This document shows positions 43,644-53,422 of a DNA stretch of 64,000 nucleotides, in pieces (positions within the stretch are counted from its first letter, which is position 1; every line of letters begins with the position of its first letter). The notes below the pieces were generated by a model. The model had not been told where the DNA came from and did no database searches. It worked only from the letters and a program-made list of their open reading frames with translations. Position numbers and translations under genes: made by a program. This DNA is from Bacillota bacterium (GTDB taxonomy: Bacteria; Bacillota; UBA4882; UBA8346). The stretch covers positions 248,001 through 312,000 of the forward strand of contig JAEYGI010000040.1 in the NCBI GenBank assembly GCA_023402395.1, given 5' to 3'.

Positions 43644-44678
43644 ATGGTAAAAATGTGGGATGAAATTCGGGAACAGCCGGTGGTGCTCGAACGATGTTTG
43701 AAGGATTGGCGCGCCGTCCGGGAGGCGGTTCAAGCGATTGGTTCCCGGAAAATTGATTTTGTTTACATGGCGGCCAGAGGTACCTCCGATCATGCCGCGG
43801 TTTACGGTAAGTATTTGATCGAAACAACCTTGGGCATCCCGGTGGCCTTAGCGGCTTCTTCCGTTTTAACCGTCTACGAACGAGACCTAAACTTGAAAAA
43901 CGCCTTAGTAGTCGGCATTTCCCAGTCCGGTAAAGCCGCTGATGTCCTGGAGGTCATTAAAAGTGCCAATCAGCAGGACGCGATTACTTTAACAATCACC
44001 AATGCGCCGGATTCGCCGCTGGCGAATGAAGCCCGGTTTCATTTAGGTTGCAACGCCGGAGCGGAACTTAGCGTGGCGGCGACCAAGACCTTTACCGCGG
44101 AACTTTTCTTACTGGCGCAGTTAGTGGCGGAATGGGCGGCAGCCGATGACCTAAAAAAAGAATTGGCCCAGGTGCCGGAGAAGGTGGCCCAGACGCTTGA
44201 GATCTCCGGGGACATTACGGAAAAAGCCATCCGCTACCGTTTCATGAATGAATGTTTCGTATTGGCCCGCGGGATTAATTATGCCATTGCCTTGGAAACC
44301 GCCTTAAAGATTCAGGAGACCAATTATGTCCGGGCGAAAGCTTTCGCGGTTTCCGATTTCTGGCACGGCCCCATTGCCATGGTCAACCGGGAGATCCCGG
44401 TCTTGGTGCTGGCTCCGGCCGGGCCTTCCCTGAAAGATGTCCGGGCCATGATCGAAAAGCTGCAACAAGATCAGGCGGAATTGGTGATTGTCTCTAATCA
44501 AAAAGAATTATTGGCGCAAGGGGTTTGTTCGTTCGCGATTCCCGAGACGGAAAATGACGCCATATCTTCCTTCTATAACATCAGCGTGGCGCAAATGTTC
44601 GCCTGCCAACTGGCGTTGATAAAGGGGTTGAATCCGGACAGTCCGCGCCGGTTGAACAAAGTTACCATCACCAAATGA
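43644..44678 (+). CDS. Double-SIS-domain protein, GlmS isomerase-domain-like
   Basis: 344 residues from the ATG after GGGGGGA. Two SIS domains: first with YMAARGTSDHAAVYGKYLIE and VGISQSGKAADVLEVI, GAELSVAATKTFTAELF; second with ARGINYAIALETALKIQET and FAVSDFWHGPIAMV. It resembles the isomerase half of glucosamine-6-phosphate synthase and the AgaS/FrlB deaminases but lacks the glutaminase domain. Likely reaction: deamination or isomerisation of an amino-sugar phosphate. Followed 27 bases later by a PIG-L deacetylase. Confidence 0.92.
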   Translation: MVKMWDEIREQPVVLERCLKDWRAVREAVQAIGSRKIDFVYMAARGTSDHAAVYGKYLIETTLGIPVALAASSVLTVYERDLNLKNALVVGISQSGKAADVLEVIKSANQQDAITLTITNAPDSPLANEARFHLGCNAGAELSVAATKTFTAELFLLAQLVAEWAAADDLKKELAQVPEKVAQTLEISGDITEKAIRYRFMNECFVLARGINYAIALETALKIQETNYVRAKAFAVSDFWHGPIAMVNREIPVLVLAPAGPSLKDVRAMIEKLQQDQAELVIVSNQKELLAQGVCSFAIPETENDAISSFYNISVAQMFACQLALIKGLNPDSPRRLNKVTITK

Positions 44679-44705
44679 TCAAGCATCGGGGAGGGAGGTT
44701 TCGCA

Positions 44706-45575
44706 ATGACTCAGCCAAGACCGAGCATGAAGCTGAAAAACAGCGGCGCCGAATTTTTTATCCCGGATCATTCACAGTTGGATGAAGCTATCTCCAGAAC
44801 TACCCATCTGGCGATCGCGGCGCATCAGGATGATGTGGAGATCCTGGCCTATGACGGGATTTTGAAATGTTTCGGCCGTAGCGACCAATGGTTTATGGCC
44901 GTAGTCGTCACCGACGGAGCCGGTAGCCCGCGTGACGATCTCTATGCCGGTTACAGTGATGACGATCTGAAAAAAATCCGCAAACAGGAGCAGAAAAAGG
45001 CGGCGTTTATCGGCGAATACACCGGTTTGGCGCTGCTTGACTATCCCAGCTCCGCCGCCAAGGATCCCCGCGACCGCGATCTTGTCAGCGAACTGAAACA
45101 ATTGATCACGCTGGCCCGGCCGCGGGTCATTTATACCCACAATCTGGCCGATAAGCATGATACCCATGTCGGAACGGCGTTAAAGGTGATCCAGGCGCTT
45201 CGGGAGATTCCCGCCGCCGACCGGCCCGCCCAGGTATTCGGCTGTGAAGTCTGGCGTGGCCTGGACTGGGTCAATGACGAAGAGAAGGTGGTTTTTGATG
45301 TCTCGGGCCATCCAAACCTTTCCGCCGCGCTGATTGGCGTTTTCGACTCCCAGATCTGCGGTGGGAAACGGTATGACTTGGCGACGTCGGGCCGCCGGCG
45401 GGCTAATGCGACCTATGCCGCCCCGCATGGGACCGATCAAGCCACCGCGTTGATTTACGGGATGGATTTGACGCCTTTGGTCAAAGATACCGCGCTTGAT
45501 ATCAACGAATACGTTACGGGGTATATCGACCGTTTCCGCCAGGATGTAACCGACCGGATTAAGAGATTTAGCTAA
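44706..45575 (+). CDS. PIG-L family N-acetylhexosamine deacetylase
   Basis: 289 residues. Zinc motif AAHQDDVEILA (HxDD), and the second motif IYTHNLADKHDTHVGT contributing the third ligand His. The family removes N-acetyl groups from GlcNAc-type substrates. No signal peptide, so a cytoplasmic substrate is expected. Unusually long inserts around AGSPRDDLYAGYSDDDL. GGGAGG precedes the ATG. With the SIS protein it fits the order deacetylate, then deaminate. Confidence 0.92.
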   Translation: MTQPRPSMKLKNSGAEFFIPDHSQLDEAISRTTHLAIAAHQDDVEILAYDGILKCFGRSDQWFMAVVVTDGAGSPRDDLYAGYSDDDLKKIRKQEQKKAAFIGEYTGLALLDYPSSAAKDPRDRDLVSELKQLITLARPRVIYTHNLADKHDTHVGTALKVIQALREIPAADRPAQVFGCEVWRGLDWVNDEEKVVFDVSGHPNLSAALIGVFDSQICGGKRYDLATSGRRRANATYAAPHGTDQATALIYGMDLTPLVKDTALDINEYVTGYIDRFRQDVTDRIKRFS

Positions 45576-45687
45576 GTTGAAATTATCCGGCGGATATCGG
45601 ACGTAAAGCGGCGGCCGATGCCGCGTTAACGGCGCTTACAAATAATTGACAGGGGACGGTTGCTCTTTCATATTCAGTTCCGGAAAA

Positions 45688-45897
45688 TGATGCGGCACTC
45701 GATGCCGTTGCAATGGGGATGACACCCAATTGACGGGGAATAAACGCCGCGACTTTGGGAATGACTGCCATAGTTGCGGCACTCGATGCCGTAATATCGG
45801 GAACCATTGCCTTAGTTACGGCGATGAACGCCGTTGGTTGGGGAATGATTCCCACGGCAACGGCATTGATCGCCGTTGCTTTAGGAATGGGAGCCAT
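45688..45897. repeat. 21-bp periodic palindrome array 3 (10 units)
   Basis: Ten units of exactly 21 bp with palindromic cores such as GGCACTCGATGCC, GGGATGACACCC, GGCGATGAACGCC, GGGAATGATTCCC, GGCATTGATCGCC. The stems differ from one another but remain largely complementary. The same region from 45600 contains a degenerate lead-in. It separates the PIG-L gene from the iron-type ABC operon. The minus-strand open frame here is a by-product. Confidence 0.88.
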
Positions 45898-46046
45898 TGA
45901 ATAGGTATGATAATATCGCTTGATTTTTGCTTGGAAACGGATGGATTTTTAAAGTTTTTAAGGATGTTTTCCAGCAAAAATATCAGGATTTTAAACAAAA
46001 GTGCATGGCTGTCCTGTTGTTTGCGCTTAATTTAAAAGTTAAAATT

Positions 46047-46081
46047 AATTTAACTTTATATTATAGATATAAAGTTAAATT
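46047..46081 (+). promoter_or_regulatory. Large AT-rich inverted repeat in the ABC operon leader
   Basis: 14-bp arms AATTTAACTTTATA and complement, 7-base loop, ending 7 bases before the AAGGGGGA ribosome binding site. A direct repeat of AAAGTTAAA (about 46035 and 46071) overlaps it. Candidate binding region for the YesN-type or AraC regulator, or an mRNA hairpin controlling initiation. Confidence 0.55.
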
Positions 46082-46104
46082 TGCGTTTAAGGGGGATTGT
46101 GTCA

Positions 46105-47103
46105 GTGAAGAATCTTAAATTATTGGCGCTCATCTTGGTAGTCATGATGATGATCGGACCAGTGCAGGGCGCCCCATCCAAGACCGTGACGGTATATTCG
46201 CCTCACCCCACGGAAGCGATTAACTTAGGGGTTAAAGAGTTTCAACAAAAAACCGGAATTACCGTGGAACTGGTCGCGGCGGGAACCGGAGAACTGTTAA
46301 AACGAGTTGAGGTCGAGTCGGCCAACCCCTTGGGTGATGTTTTTTGGGGTGGCGGGGCGGAATCGGTGCAGGCCTATGCCAAATACTTTGAAAGATTCGT
46401 TTCGACGGAAGATCGCTTGATCGATAGCAAATATAAAGATCCCAAGCAGTATTGGACCGGAGAATCACCACTTCCGATGGTCATCATGTATAACAAAAAA
46501 TTAGTGGCGGAAAAGGATGTGCCCAAAGGCTGGGCCGATCTAGTGCGTCCTGCTTTCAAAGGAAAAATCGCTTACGCCGATCCGATGAAATCCGGCTCAT
46601 CCTATACGATACTGGCAACCATGCTCACGGTATTCGGAAAAGATAACAACAAAGGCTGGGATTTTATCAGACGTTTTGTAGCCAACCTGGACGGGAAAAT
46701 TTTGGGCAGTTCAGGAGGGGTTTATAAAGGAGTCGCCGACGGCGAGTACAGTGTTGGTCTGACGCTGGAAAAAGAAGCCATTAAATACGTAAAAGCTGGC
46801 GCCGAGGTTGGGATCATTTATCCGTCGGAAGGGACATCGGCCGTGCCGGACGCGGTTGCTATCATTAAAGGCGGCAAAAATACCGAGAACGCCAAGAAAT
46901 TTGTCAACTTTGTATTAAGCAAAGAGTGTCAAGCGATCATGTCGAGCGAGCAAAACCGGCGCTCGGTAAGAACCGATTTGGGAGCGCCGGCGGGGTTACC
47001 GGATATGAAGGGAATCAAGCTGGTTAACTATGACTTTGCCTGGGCCTCCAGTGAAAAAGAGAATATTCTGGCCCAGTGGAAAAACATCGTAATTGGGAAA
47101 TAG
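46105..47103 (+). CDS. ABC transporter substrate-binding protein, iron(III)/phosphonate type
   Basis: 332 residues from GTG at 46105 (AAGGGGGA 8 bases upstream; another GTG two codons earlier is too close). Signal peptide ending GPVQGA. Type 2 binding-protein fold of the AfuA/FutA group (VTVYSPHPTEAINLGVKEF, GDVFWGGGAESVQAYAKYF, SPLPMVIMYNKKLV, KGWADLVRPAFKGKIAYADP). No lipobox Cys. Despite the iron-like family, the neighbours (phosphohexomutase, deacetylase, YesMN pair) suggest an organic cargo such as an amino-sugar phosphate or oligosaccharide; this is inference. Confidence 0.9.
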   Translation: MKNLKLLALILVVMMMIGPVQGAPSKTVTVYSPHPTEAINLGVKEFQQKTGITVELVAAGTGELLKRVEVESANPLGDVFWGGGAESVQAYAKYFERFVSTEDRLIDSKYKDPKQYWTGESPLPMVIMYNKKLVAEKDVPKGWADLVRPAFKGKIAYADPMKSGSSYTILATMLTVFGKDNNKGWDFIRRFVANLDGKILGSSGGVYKGVADGEYSVGLTLEKEAIKYVKAGAEVGIIYPSEGTSAVPDAVAIIKGGKNTENAKKFVNFVLSKECQAIMSSEQNRRSVRTDLGAPAGLPDMKGIKLVNYDFAWASSEKENILAQWKNIVIGK

Positions 47104-47115
47104 TTGCTAAAAAAC

Positions 47116-47149
47116 ATCGAGGATACTTTTTAAAAAGTATCCTCGATTT
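47116..47149 (+). terminator. Intra-operon hairpin after the binding-protein gene
   Basis: A 16-bp palindromic stem (ATCGAGGATACTTTTT and complement), followed by TT. It lies between the binding protein and ATPase genes and would lower downstream expression relative to the binding protein. Confidence 0.7.
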
Positions 47150-47189
47150 ATAAAAACAAAGCAGCATCTGGTGTAGAGGGGGATAATTG

Positions 47190-48275
47190 ATGAGCCACCG
47201 GATTGACATCAAAAATGTCGTAAAAAAATATGGGGATTTCCGAGCGGTCGATAATGTCAGTTTTACGGTAAATAAGGGCGAGTTTTTTACTTTACTGGGG
47301 CCTTCCGGTTGCGGAAAAACTACGCTGCTACGGATGATCGCCGGATTTAACAGTATCGAAGACGGCGAGATCTACTTTGACACGGATTTGATTAATAATA
47401 TTCCGGCCTACAAGCGAAATATCGGAATGGTATTTCAAAATTACGCTATTTTCCCGCATATGTCCGTCAAAGACAATGTGGCCTATGGGCTGAAAGCCCG
47501 AAAAATGCCAAAGCCGGAAATGGAACAAAAAATCAAAGAAGCTTTGGGGTTGGCGCAGATCGAGGAGTTAAAAGACAGGCAACCGGCCAATATGTCCGGC
47601 GGACAGCAGCAGCGCGTCGCGCTGGCCAGAGCGATTGTCATTCATCCGGGGCTGCTGTTAATGGATGAGCCTCTTTCAAACTTGGATGCGAAATTAAGAG
47701 TGGAAATGCGAACGGTGATCAAAGAGCTGCAGCGGAACCTGGGCATAACCACCATCTATGTAACTCATGATCAAGAAGAAGCATTGTCCATATCCGATAG
47801 AATCGCGGTCATGAATAAAGGGAAAATCAAGCAAATCGGCAAACCGGAAGAGATTTACCGGCGGCCGGCCAACGAATTTGTAGCCGGTTTCATCGGGACG
47901 TCCAATTTCCTGTCCGGAGAAATTTTGAGCCAGGATGAACAGCTGAATGCCCGGATCAAAATCGATGCTTCCTCGGAAATCACCGTAAAGTGCAAATCCC
48001 GCTCCAGCGGCGCCGTGACAATTTCAGTGCGGCCGGAAGAGTTCATCATCAGAAGCAAGACGGAAACGGGATTGTTGGGCACGATTTCCCTGAAAACTTT
48101 CTTGGGAGATTTTATCAACTATCGGGTCCGGCTTGAGAACGGCCAAATGATTCAAGTGAACGAATATTGCAAGGACAATGAGGAGATTAGGGAGATTGGC
48201 GAGGCCGTACGCCTTGACGTAATGAAGAACAAGATCAATGTATTTAATGAAACTGGCGAGGAGACGCTGCTATGA
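47190..48275 (+). CDS. ABC transporter ATP-binding protein, FbpC/PotA-like
   Basis: 361 residues. Walker A GPSGCGKTT, Q-loop VFQNYAIFPHMS, signature MSGGQQQR, Walker B LLMDEPLSNLDAKLR, H-loop YVTHDQEE, and TOBE domain (VRPEEFIIRSKTE). GAGGGGG precedes the ATG (a TTG directly upstream in frame is unlikely). Its stop overlaps the permease start (ATGA). Confidence 0.95.
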   Translation: MSHRIDIKNVVKKYGDFRAVDNVSFTVNKGEFFTLLGPSGCGKTTLLRMIAGFNSIEDGEIYFDTDLINNIPAYKRNIGMVFQNYAIFPHMSVKDNVAYGLKARKMPKPEMEQKIKEALGLAQIEELKDRQPANMSGGQQQRVALARAIVIHPGLLLMDEPLSNLDAKLRVEMRTVIKELQRNLGITTIYVTHDQEEALSISDRIAVMNKGKIKQIGKPEEIYRRPANEFVAGFIGTSNFLSGEILSQDEQLNARIKIDASSEITVKCKSRSSGAVTISVRPEEFIIRSKTETGLLGTISLKTFLGDFINYRVRLENGQMIQVNEYCKDNEEIREIGEAVRLDVMKNKINVFNETGEETLL

Positions 48276-49990
48276 ACAAAGCTGCCGGAACGAAAATAAG
48301 AGCGTGCTTTGGCATAGGAAAGACCTCTCACGGTAAATCCAGCGGCCCCCAGTTTAAACGCGTTGATATCTGGACTTTTATTTCTCTGCTGACATTGGGA
48401 GCTTTGGCCGTGTTCTTGGTCTATCCGATGTTCACGATGTTATATCAAAGCTTTTTGACGAAAACGGGAGAATTCACCCTTCAAAATTACTTGGATTTCT
48501 TTAAGCTGCGGTATTATTATTCGACCTTGAAAAACAGTATGTCAGTGTGCATTACCTCGACCTTGCTGGCGACGATGATTGGGATCCCTCTGGCCTATGC
48601 GGTTACCCGATACAACGTGGCGGGGAAAAGATTGTTTAACCTGTTATTGATTCTGTCCATGCTTTCACCGCCATTCATCGGGGCGTATTCATGGATATTG
48701 CTGTTGGGAAGAAACGGTGTGATTACCCGGTTTTTTTCCTTGATTGACATTCCGATGCCCACCATCTACGGGTGGATAGGGATTGTACTGGTATTTACGC
48801 TGAAGTTTTTCCCTTATATCTACTTATATGTTTCAGGGGTGTTGGGCTCGATCGACCGATCGCTGGAGGAAGCGGCGGAAAATTTGGGGGGGAATTCGCT
48901 GCGCAGGCTGTTCACAGTGACCTTTCCCTTGATCCTGCCGACGATAACCGCGGGAATGCTGATGGTGTTCATGTCCTGTTTGGCCGATTTCGGAACCCCG
49001 ATGCTGATTGGGGAGGGATATAAGGTTCTGCCGGTATTGGTATATGAGGAATACATGAGTGAAACCGGAGGAAATGCCAGTGTCGCCAGTACCTTAAGCG
49101 TTATCATCATTTTATGCGCCGTGGCGTTACTGCTGATTCAAAAGTTCATTATTTCCAAACGCAACTATACCATGAGCGCCTTAAATCCGCTCAAAGTAAT
49201 CGAACTCTCCACCGGAAAAAGAGCAATTTTAACCGCCGGTTGCTATTTAGTGGGATTTATTGCCATGCTGCCACAGCTAACAGTGATTTTCACCTCCTTT
49301 CTTAAGACCAATGGGCCGATCTTCGTCACTGGATTCAGTTTGGAAAGTTATAATCAGATATTATACCGTTTAAGCTCTACGATCAGTAATACGTTCGTCT
49401 TTTCAACGGTTGCCATCCTGATCATGGTGACGGCGGGGCTATTGATTTCTTATTTGATCGTGCGGAAACGCTCCAAGCTCAATACATTCCTGGATATACT
49501 GGTGATGTTTCCATTTGTCATACCTGGAGCGGTTTTGGGCATCAGCTTGCTGGTCGCCTTCAATAAGCCGCCGATCTATATCAGCGGAACCTGGTTTATT
49601 ATGGTAATCGCCTACGTGATCCGGAAATTGCCGCATACGATCCGTTCCTCTTCCGCAATCTTGTATCAGATCGATTCCGCGATCGAGGAAGCTTCGATCA
49701 GCCTGGGAGTCCCCCCGTTGCGGACGTTTTTCAAAACCACGGCAATATTGATGATTCCGGGAGTATTTTCCGGGGCGATCCTCAGTTGGATCACGACCAT
49801 TAATGAGCTCAGCTCAAGCATTATGCTGTACACGGGCAAGACCGCTACCATTTCGGTAGCTATCTATACCGAAGTAATCCGCGCCAATTTTGGAACGGCC
49901 GCCGCGTTAGCTACGATCCTTACCCTGGCGACGACGATTTCGATATTGATATTTAACAAAATATCCGGAAGCAAAGGACTGACGATGTAA
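48272..49990 (+). CDS. ABC transporter permease, two fused permease domains (FbpB-like)
   Basis: 572 residues, about twelve membrane segments. Two EAA loops: LEEAAENLGGNSLRRLFTVT in the first half and IEEASISLGVPPLRTFFKTT in the second. The fusion is the standard form for iron(III)-type importers and contrasts with the two separate permeases of the PotABCD-like operon at 34 kb. N-terminal 30 residues are basic and cytoplasmic. Confidence 0.95.
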   Translation: MNKAAGTKIRACFGIGKTSHGKSSGPQFKRVDIWTFISLLTLGALAVFLVYPMFTMLYQSFLTKTGEFTLQNYLDFFKLRYYYSTLKNSMSVCITSTLLATMIGIPLAYAVTRYNVAGKRLFNLLLILSMLSPPFIGAYSWILLLGRNGVITRFFSLIDIPMPTIYGWIGIVLVFTLKFFPYIYLYVSGVLGSIDRSLEEAAENLGGNSLRRLFTVTFPLILPTITAGMLMVFMSCLADFGTPMLIGEGYKVLPVLVYEEYMSETGGNASVASTLSVIIILCAVALLLIQKFIISKRNYTMSALNPLKVIELSTGKRAILTAGCYLVGFIAMLPQLTVIFTSFLKTNGPIFVTGFSLESYNQILYRLSSTISNTFVFSTVAILIMVTAGLLISYLIVRKRSKLNTFLDILVMFPFVIPGAVLGISLLVAFNKPPIYISGTWFIMVIAYVIRKLPHTIRSSSAILYQIDSAIEEASISLGVPPLRTFFKTTAILMIPGVFSGAILSWITTINELSSSIMLYTGKTATISVAIYTEVIRANFGTAAALATILTLATTISILIFNKISGSKGLTM

Positions 49991-50029
49991 TCCTTTCATC
50001 CTTTGAATTTAAAGAAAAGAGGGCAACTG

Positions 50030-51445
50030 ATGATTCGCTTTGGAACCGGTGGATGGCGGGCCATCATTGGGGATGAATTTATCAAAGACAATATTGTACG
50101 GGTGGCGGACGCCTTGGCCTATAAAATCAAACAAGAGCAGGCCGATGCCAAGGGGATTGTGATCGGATTTGATAAACGGTTTCTGTCCGACAAAGCCAGC
50201 CGTTGGACGGCGGAAGTGTTTACCGCGCACGGGATAAACGTTTACTTCATTGGAAAGGTGACGCCCACTCCCGTTGTCATGTTTACAGTGAAGCAATATG
50301 AAACCCACTACGGGATGGCCATCACCGCCAGCCATAATACGGCCGATTATAACGGAATCAAGATTTTTACGGATGGCGGAAAAGATGCCGATATCGAAGT
50401 CACCCGGGAAATCGAGGCAATCATCGAAGCGAGACAATCCGCGGCGATACCGGCGGTGGATTTTGACCTCGGGGTGAAGTCGGGAATCATCCGAATCATC
50501 CAGCCGCTGAACGACTATTTGGATGGCATTATGAAAATGCTGGATGTTAACAGCATTCGTGAAAAATCCCTTCGGATCTTATTGGATCCGATGTTTGGGG
50601 TTTCAAAGGTAGCGATTCAGACCATTCTATTGACCTGCCGCTGTGAAGTGGATGTGATCCATGATCAGCACGATACCTCGTTTGGAGGACGGATGCCGTC
50701 CCCCACCGAAGATACCTTGCGGCACCTGAAAGCAATGGTCATCGAAAAAAAGTACGATCTGGGAATCGGAACCGACGGAGATGCGGACCGGCTGGGAATT
50801 ATTGATGAAAAGGGCGTTTTCATTCATCCCAATAAGATTATGTCCATGCTCTATTATTATCTTTTGAAGCATAAGAAGTGGAAAGGGCCCGTGGTCAGAA
50901 ACATCGCAACCACCCACCTGCTGGACCGGATCGCTGCCCAATTTGGCGAAAAATGTTATGAAGTACCGGTCGGATTTAAATACATCAGTTCCAAGATGAT
51001 CGAAACCGATGCGTTAATCGGCGGCGAAAGCAGCGGGGGATTAACGATCAAAGGGCATATCCACGGCAAGGATGGCGTTTTCGCTTCCAGTTTACTGGTG
51101 GAAATGATGAGCGTTACCGGTTTGAAGCTGGGGGAAATGGTAGAACGGCTGGATCAAGAGTTTGGGTCATTGGTCATGGTGGAGCAAAATTTAAGTTTCA
51201 CTGAAGCGGTGAAACAAAAAATAAACGATCGTATCCTGGTCAATCGCGAAATGGCCCGATTTGAGGAGCCAATTGCTAATATCAGCTATCTGGACGGCGT
51301 AAAGATCTATTTTGGGAACGGGGGCTGGCTGGTGGCCCGGTTTTCCGGAACTGAACCGTTACTTCGCATCTTCGCGGAGATGCCTACCGAAGCAAAAGCG
51401 CGGGAAACGATTCGGACTTTCGAGAATTTTTTAGAAGCGTTGTGA
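50030..51445 (+). CDS. Phosphoglucomutase/phosphomannomutase family protein
   Basis: 471 residues from the ATG that starts MIRFGTGGWRAIIGDEF, with AAGAGGG upstream. Phosphoserine loop ITASHNTADYNGIK, metal loop GTDGDADRLGI, sugar-binding GGESSGGL, and phosphate-binding RFSGTEPLLRIF: all four alpha-D-phosphohexomutase motifs. It begins 39 bases after the permease. It interconverts hexose 6- and 1-phosphates and could feed the nucleotidyltransferase at 42.6 kb. Confidence 0.95.
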   Translation: MIRFGTGGWRAIIGDEFIKDNIVRVADALAYKIKQEQADAKGIVIGFDKRFLSDKASRWTAEVFTAHGINVYFIGKVTPTPVVMFTVKQYETHYGMAITASHNTADYNGIKIFTDGGKDADIEVTREIEAIIEARQSAAIPAVDFDLGVKSGIIRIIQPLNDYLDGIMKMLDVNSIREKSLRILLDPMFGVSKVAIQTILLTCRCEVDVIHDQHDTSFGGRMPSPTEDTLRHLKAMVIEKKYDLGIGTDGDADRLGIIDEKGVFIHPNKIMSMLYYYLLKHKKWKGPVVRNIATTHLLDRIAAQFGEKCYEVPVGFKYISSKMIETDALIGGESSGGLTIKGHIHGKDGVFASSLLVEMMSVTGLKLGEMVERLDQEFGSLVMVEQNLSFTEAVKQKINDRILVNREMARFEEPIANISYLDGVKIYFGNGGWLVARFSGTEPLLRIFAEMPTEAKARETIRTFENFLEAL

Positions 51446-51628
51446 TAAATCCGGGCCCAAGACCGGGTTGTACACAAAAGCTCAGAAAAGCAAGTGATGA
51501 AGTCGCTTTAGGACAATCTGCTGGAATGGCAGGAATTACATCATTTTGAGGTAGGCGAGGTGAGATATAATCTAGATGTCCCACATAAGCCACCGGTTTG
51601 AACAGGGACAAAGGAATGGTTAGGGGAG

Positions 51629-53422
51629 ATGGAGACCCAAAAGTTTAAGCTCAATTTTTTCACTAAACTGTTGATCTCCTTTGGGGCTATTTGCGTAATA
51701 CCCATTGTCATCATTGGCGTATTCGCGCATTTCTTTTCCTATGAATTATCACTGAACAGCCTGAAAGAACAGGTTGAATCAGTCATGGCCAATTCGACCA
51801 ATGCCTTTGATACACTAACGGACGAGTATGGTCAGGCATTGGAAACATTTTGTAACGACGCCGATGTCCGGCAGATATTGCAAAGTCCTCTATCCAGCCG
51901 CGATCAGAAGGCTCGCGTTTATCAGAGAATGTTCTTTTTGCTGAAAGGTAAGCCGCTCAACGCAGCCATGCATTTGGTGGGGGCTGATGGGAATTTTCAG
52001 ATATCAACCACGGAGCTGCCGAAGCAGTACGATATCTCTATTTACGGCAATTGGGGAATCTATGCGATGGCCAAAAAAAGCGAAAAGGTGGTTATATATC
52101 CGAACCTGTATGTGAACTCGGCCGAGAAATCAATGTCCCTGGCCCTGATCAAAGGGATACGTAATGGAACGAAAATTATCGGCTATGCGATTATCGACAT
52201 CCCCACTGAGACGATCGCTTCCATCTGCAATGAAAATCGCGGCATTCTACCCGTAAATTTTACGATTATCGATCACAATTATTACATCATCTATGATGAA
52301 TCCAAGCGAAAACCGAAAACTGCCTTTTATGACTTAGCCTTCCGCAATGAATTCAAAACCGGGAGAAATTGGCGGCTTTCCAAAATCGATGACAAACAGG
52401 CATTGATCTGGAACAACCGCTCCAATAACGGTCAGTTTTTTTTGCTGGGAACCGTGTACATCGATATGATTGTCGAAAACATCAAGGCCATCACCTTTGT
52501 TACGATCGGGATTGGCTTAGCCTCGTTTCTGTTTTGCGTAATCCTGTCGATTGTCATAACCAACAGCATCAGCAGACCAATCTGGTCGATGGTTAAGACC
52601 ATGCAAAAGGTGGAGGAAGGAAAGTTTGACGTAAGGGCAGATGTCAATAGCGGGGATGAGATCGGTTTTATGGCCGGCCGCTTCAATGACATGATCAAAA
52701 AGATCGACGAATTATTCCATACCAATCTGGAAAAGCAGGATCGGTTGCGCCTAGCGGAGCTTCACGCCTTGCAGTCCCAGATCAATCCTCATTTTCTGTA
52801 TAATACGCTGGATTCCATCAAGTGGCTGGCCAAGCTTAACGGGATCCGGGACATCGAAGTGATTGTGATTCAGCTGGGGAAGCTGTTGAAAAATAGCATC
52901 AATAATCAAAATGAGATGACCACGGTCGGGGAGTCCTTGGAGATTATCGATAGCTATTTAACCATCCAAAAGATCCGCTATTCGGATCGATTCGAAGTAA
53001 AGATGGCGATCGATCCCGGTCTCCGCGATTGTCGCGTGCCCCGGTTAATTATTCAGCCCATCGTTGAAAATGCGATTATCCACGGGATTGAAAAGAAGAT
53101 CGAACCGGGCCGGCTGACGATTAAGGTCAGCCGGGCGGGAACGGATCTCATCATCGAGGTCGCCGATGATGGCGTGGGGATCAATGCCGCCCGGCTCGGG
53201 CAGATCCAGCGGGATTTGGAGCAGGATCAGCGTAAAGTCCAAAATATCGGGATCCATAATGTTAACCGCCGGATTAAGCTGTGTTATGGTGAAAAATACG
53301 GAGTCTCGATTCAGAGTGAGATTGGAAAGGGAACCACGGTCATGATCGCGATGCCGGCCGAAAATCAGCCGGAGTCATTTATGGAGGAGCGGAATCCGGA
53401 TGATCAAAGTAGTCGTGGTTGA
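51629..53422 (+). CDS. YesM-like sensor histidine kinase
   Basis: 597 residues. Helix 1 at about 11-35, extracellular dCache-like sensor (about 40-275), helix 2 at about 287-310, HAMP (ISRPIWSMVKTMQKVEEGKF), LytS/YesM-type phosphoacceptor domain with LQSQINPHFLYNTLDSIKWL (His in NPHF), and ATPase domain (LIIQPIVENAIIHG, VADDGVGI). The proposed ATG is close to AGGGGAG and has AAAGGA 13 bases upstream, so the start is slightly uncertain. It overlaps the response regulator gene by 23 bases. YesM/YesN pairs usually control sugar ABC importers. Confidence 0.92.
   Translation: METQKFKLNFFTKLLISFGAICVIPIVIIGVFAHFFSYELSLNSLKEQVESVMANSTNAFDTLTDEYGQALETFCNDADVRQILQSPLSSRDQKARVYQRMFFLLKGKPLNAAMHLVGADGNFQISTTELPKQYDISIYGNWGIYAMAKKSEKVVIYPNLYVNSAEKSMSLALIKGIRNGTKIIGYAIIDIPTETIASICNENRGILPVNFTIIDHNYYIIYDESKRKPKTAFYDLAFRNEFKTGRNWRLSKIDDKQALIWNNRSNNGQFFLLGTVYIDMIVENIKAITFVTIGIGLASFLFCVILSIVITNSISRPIWSMVKTMQKVEEGKFDVRADVNSGDEIGFMAGRFNDMIKKIDELFHTNLEKQDRLRLAELHALQSQINPHFLYNTLDSIKWLAKLNGIRDIEVIVIQLGKLLKNSINNQNEMTTVGESLEIIDSYLTIQKIRYSDRFEVKMAIDPGLRDCRVPRLIIQPIVENAIIHGIEKKIEPGRLTIKVSRAGTDLIIEVADDGVGINAARLGQIQRDLEQDQRKVQNIGIHNVNRRIKLCYGEKYGVSIQSEIGKGTTVMIAMPAENQPESFMEERNPDDQSSRG

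Noticed and set aside
53400..53422. Frameshift between sensor kinase and response regulator
   Set aside because: The 23-base overlap contains a good ribosome binding site for the regulator, and both proteins are complete; it is ordinary coupling.
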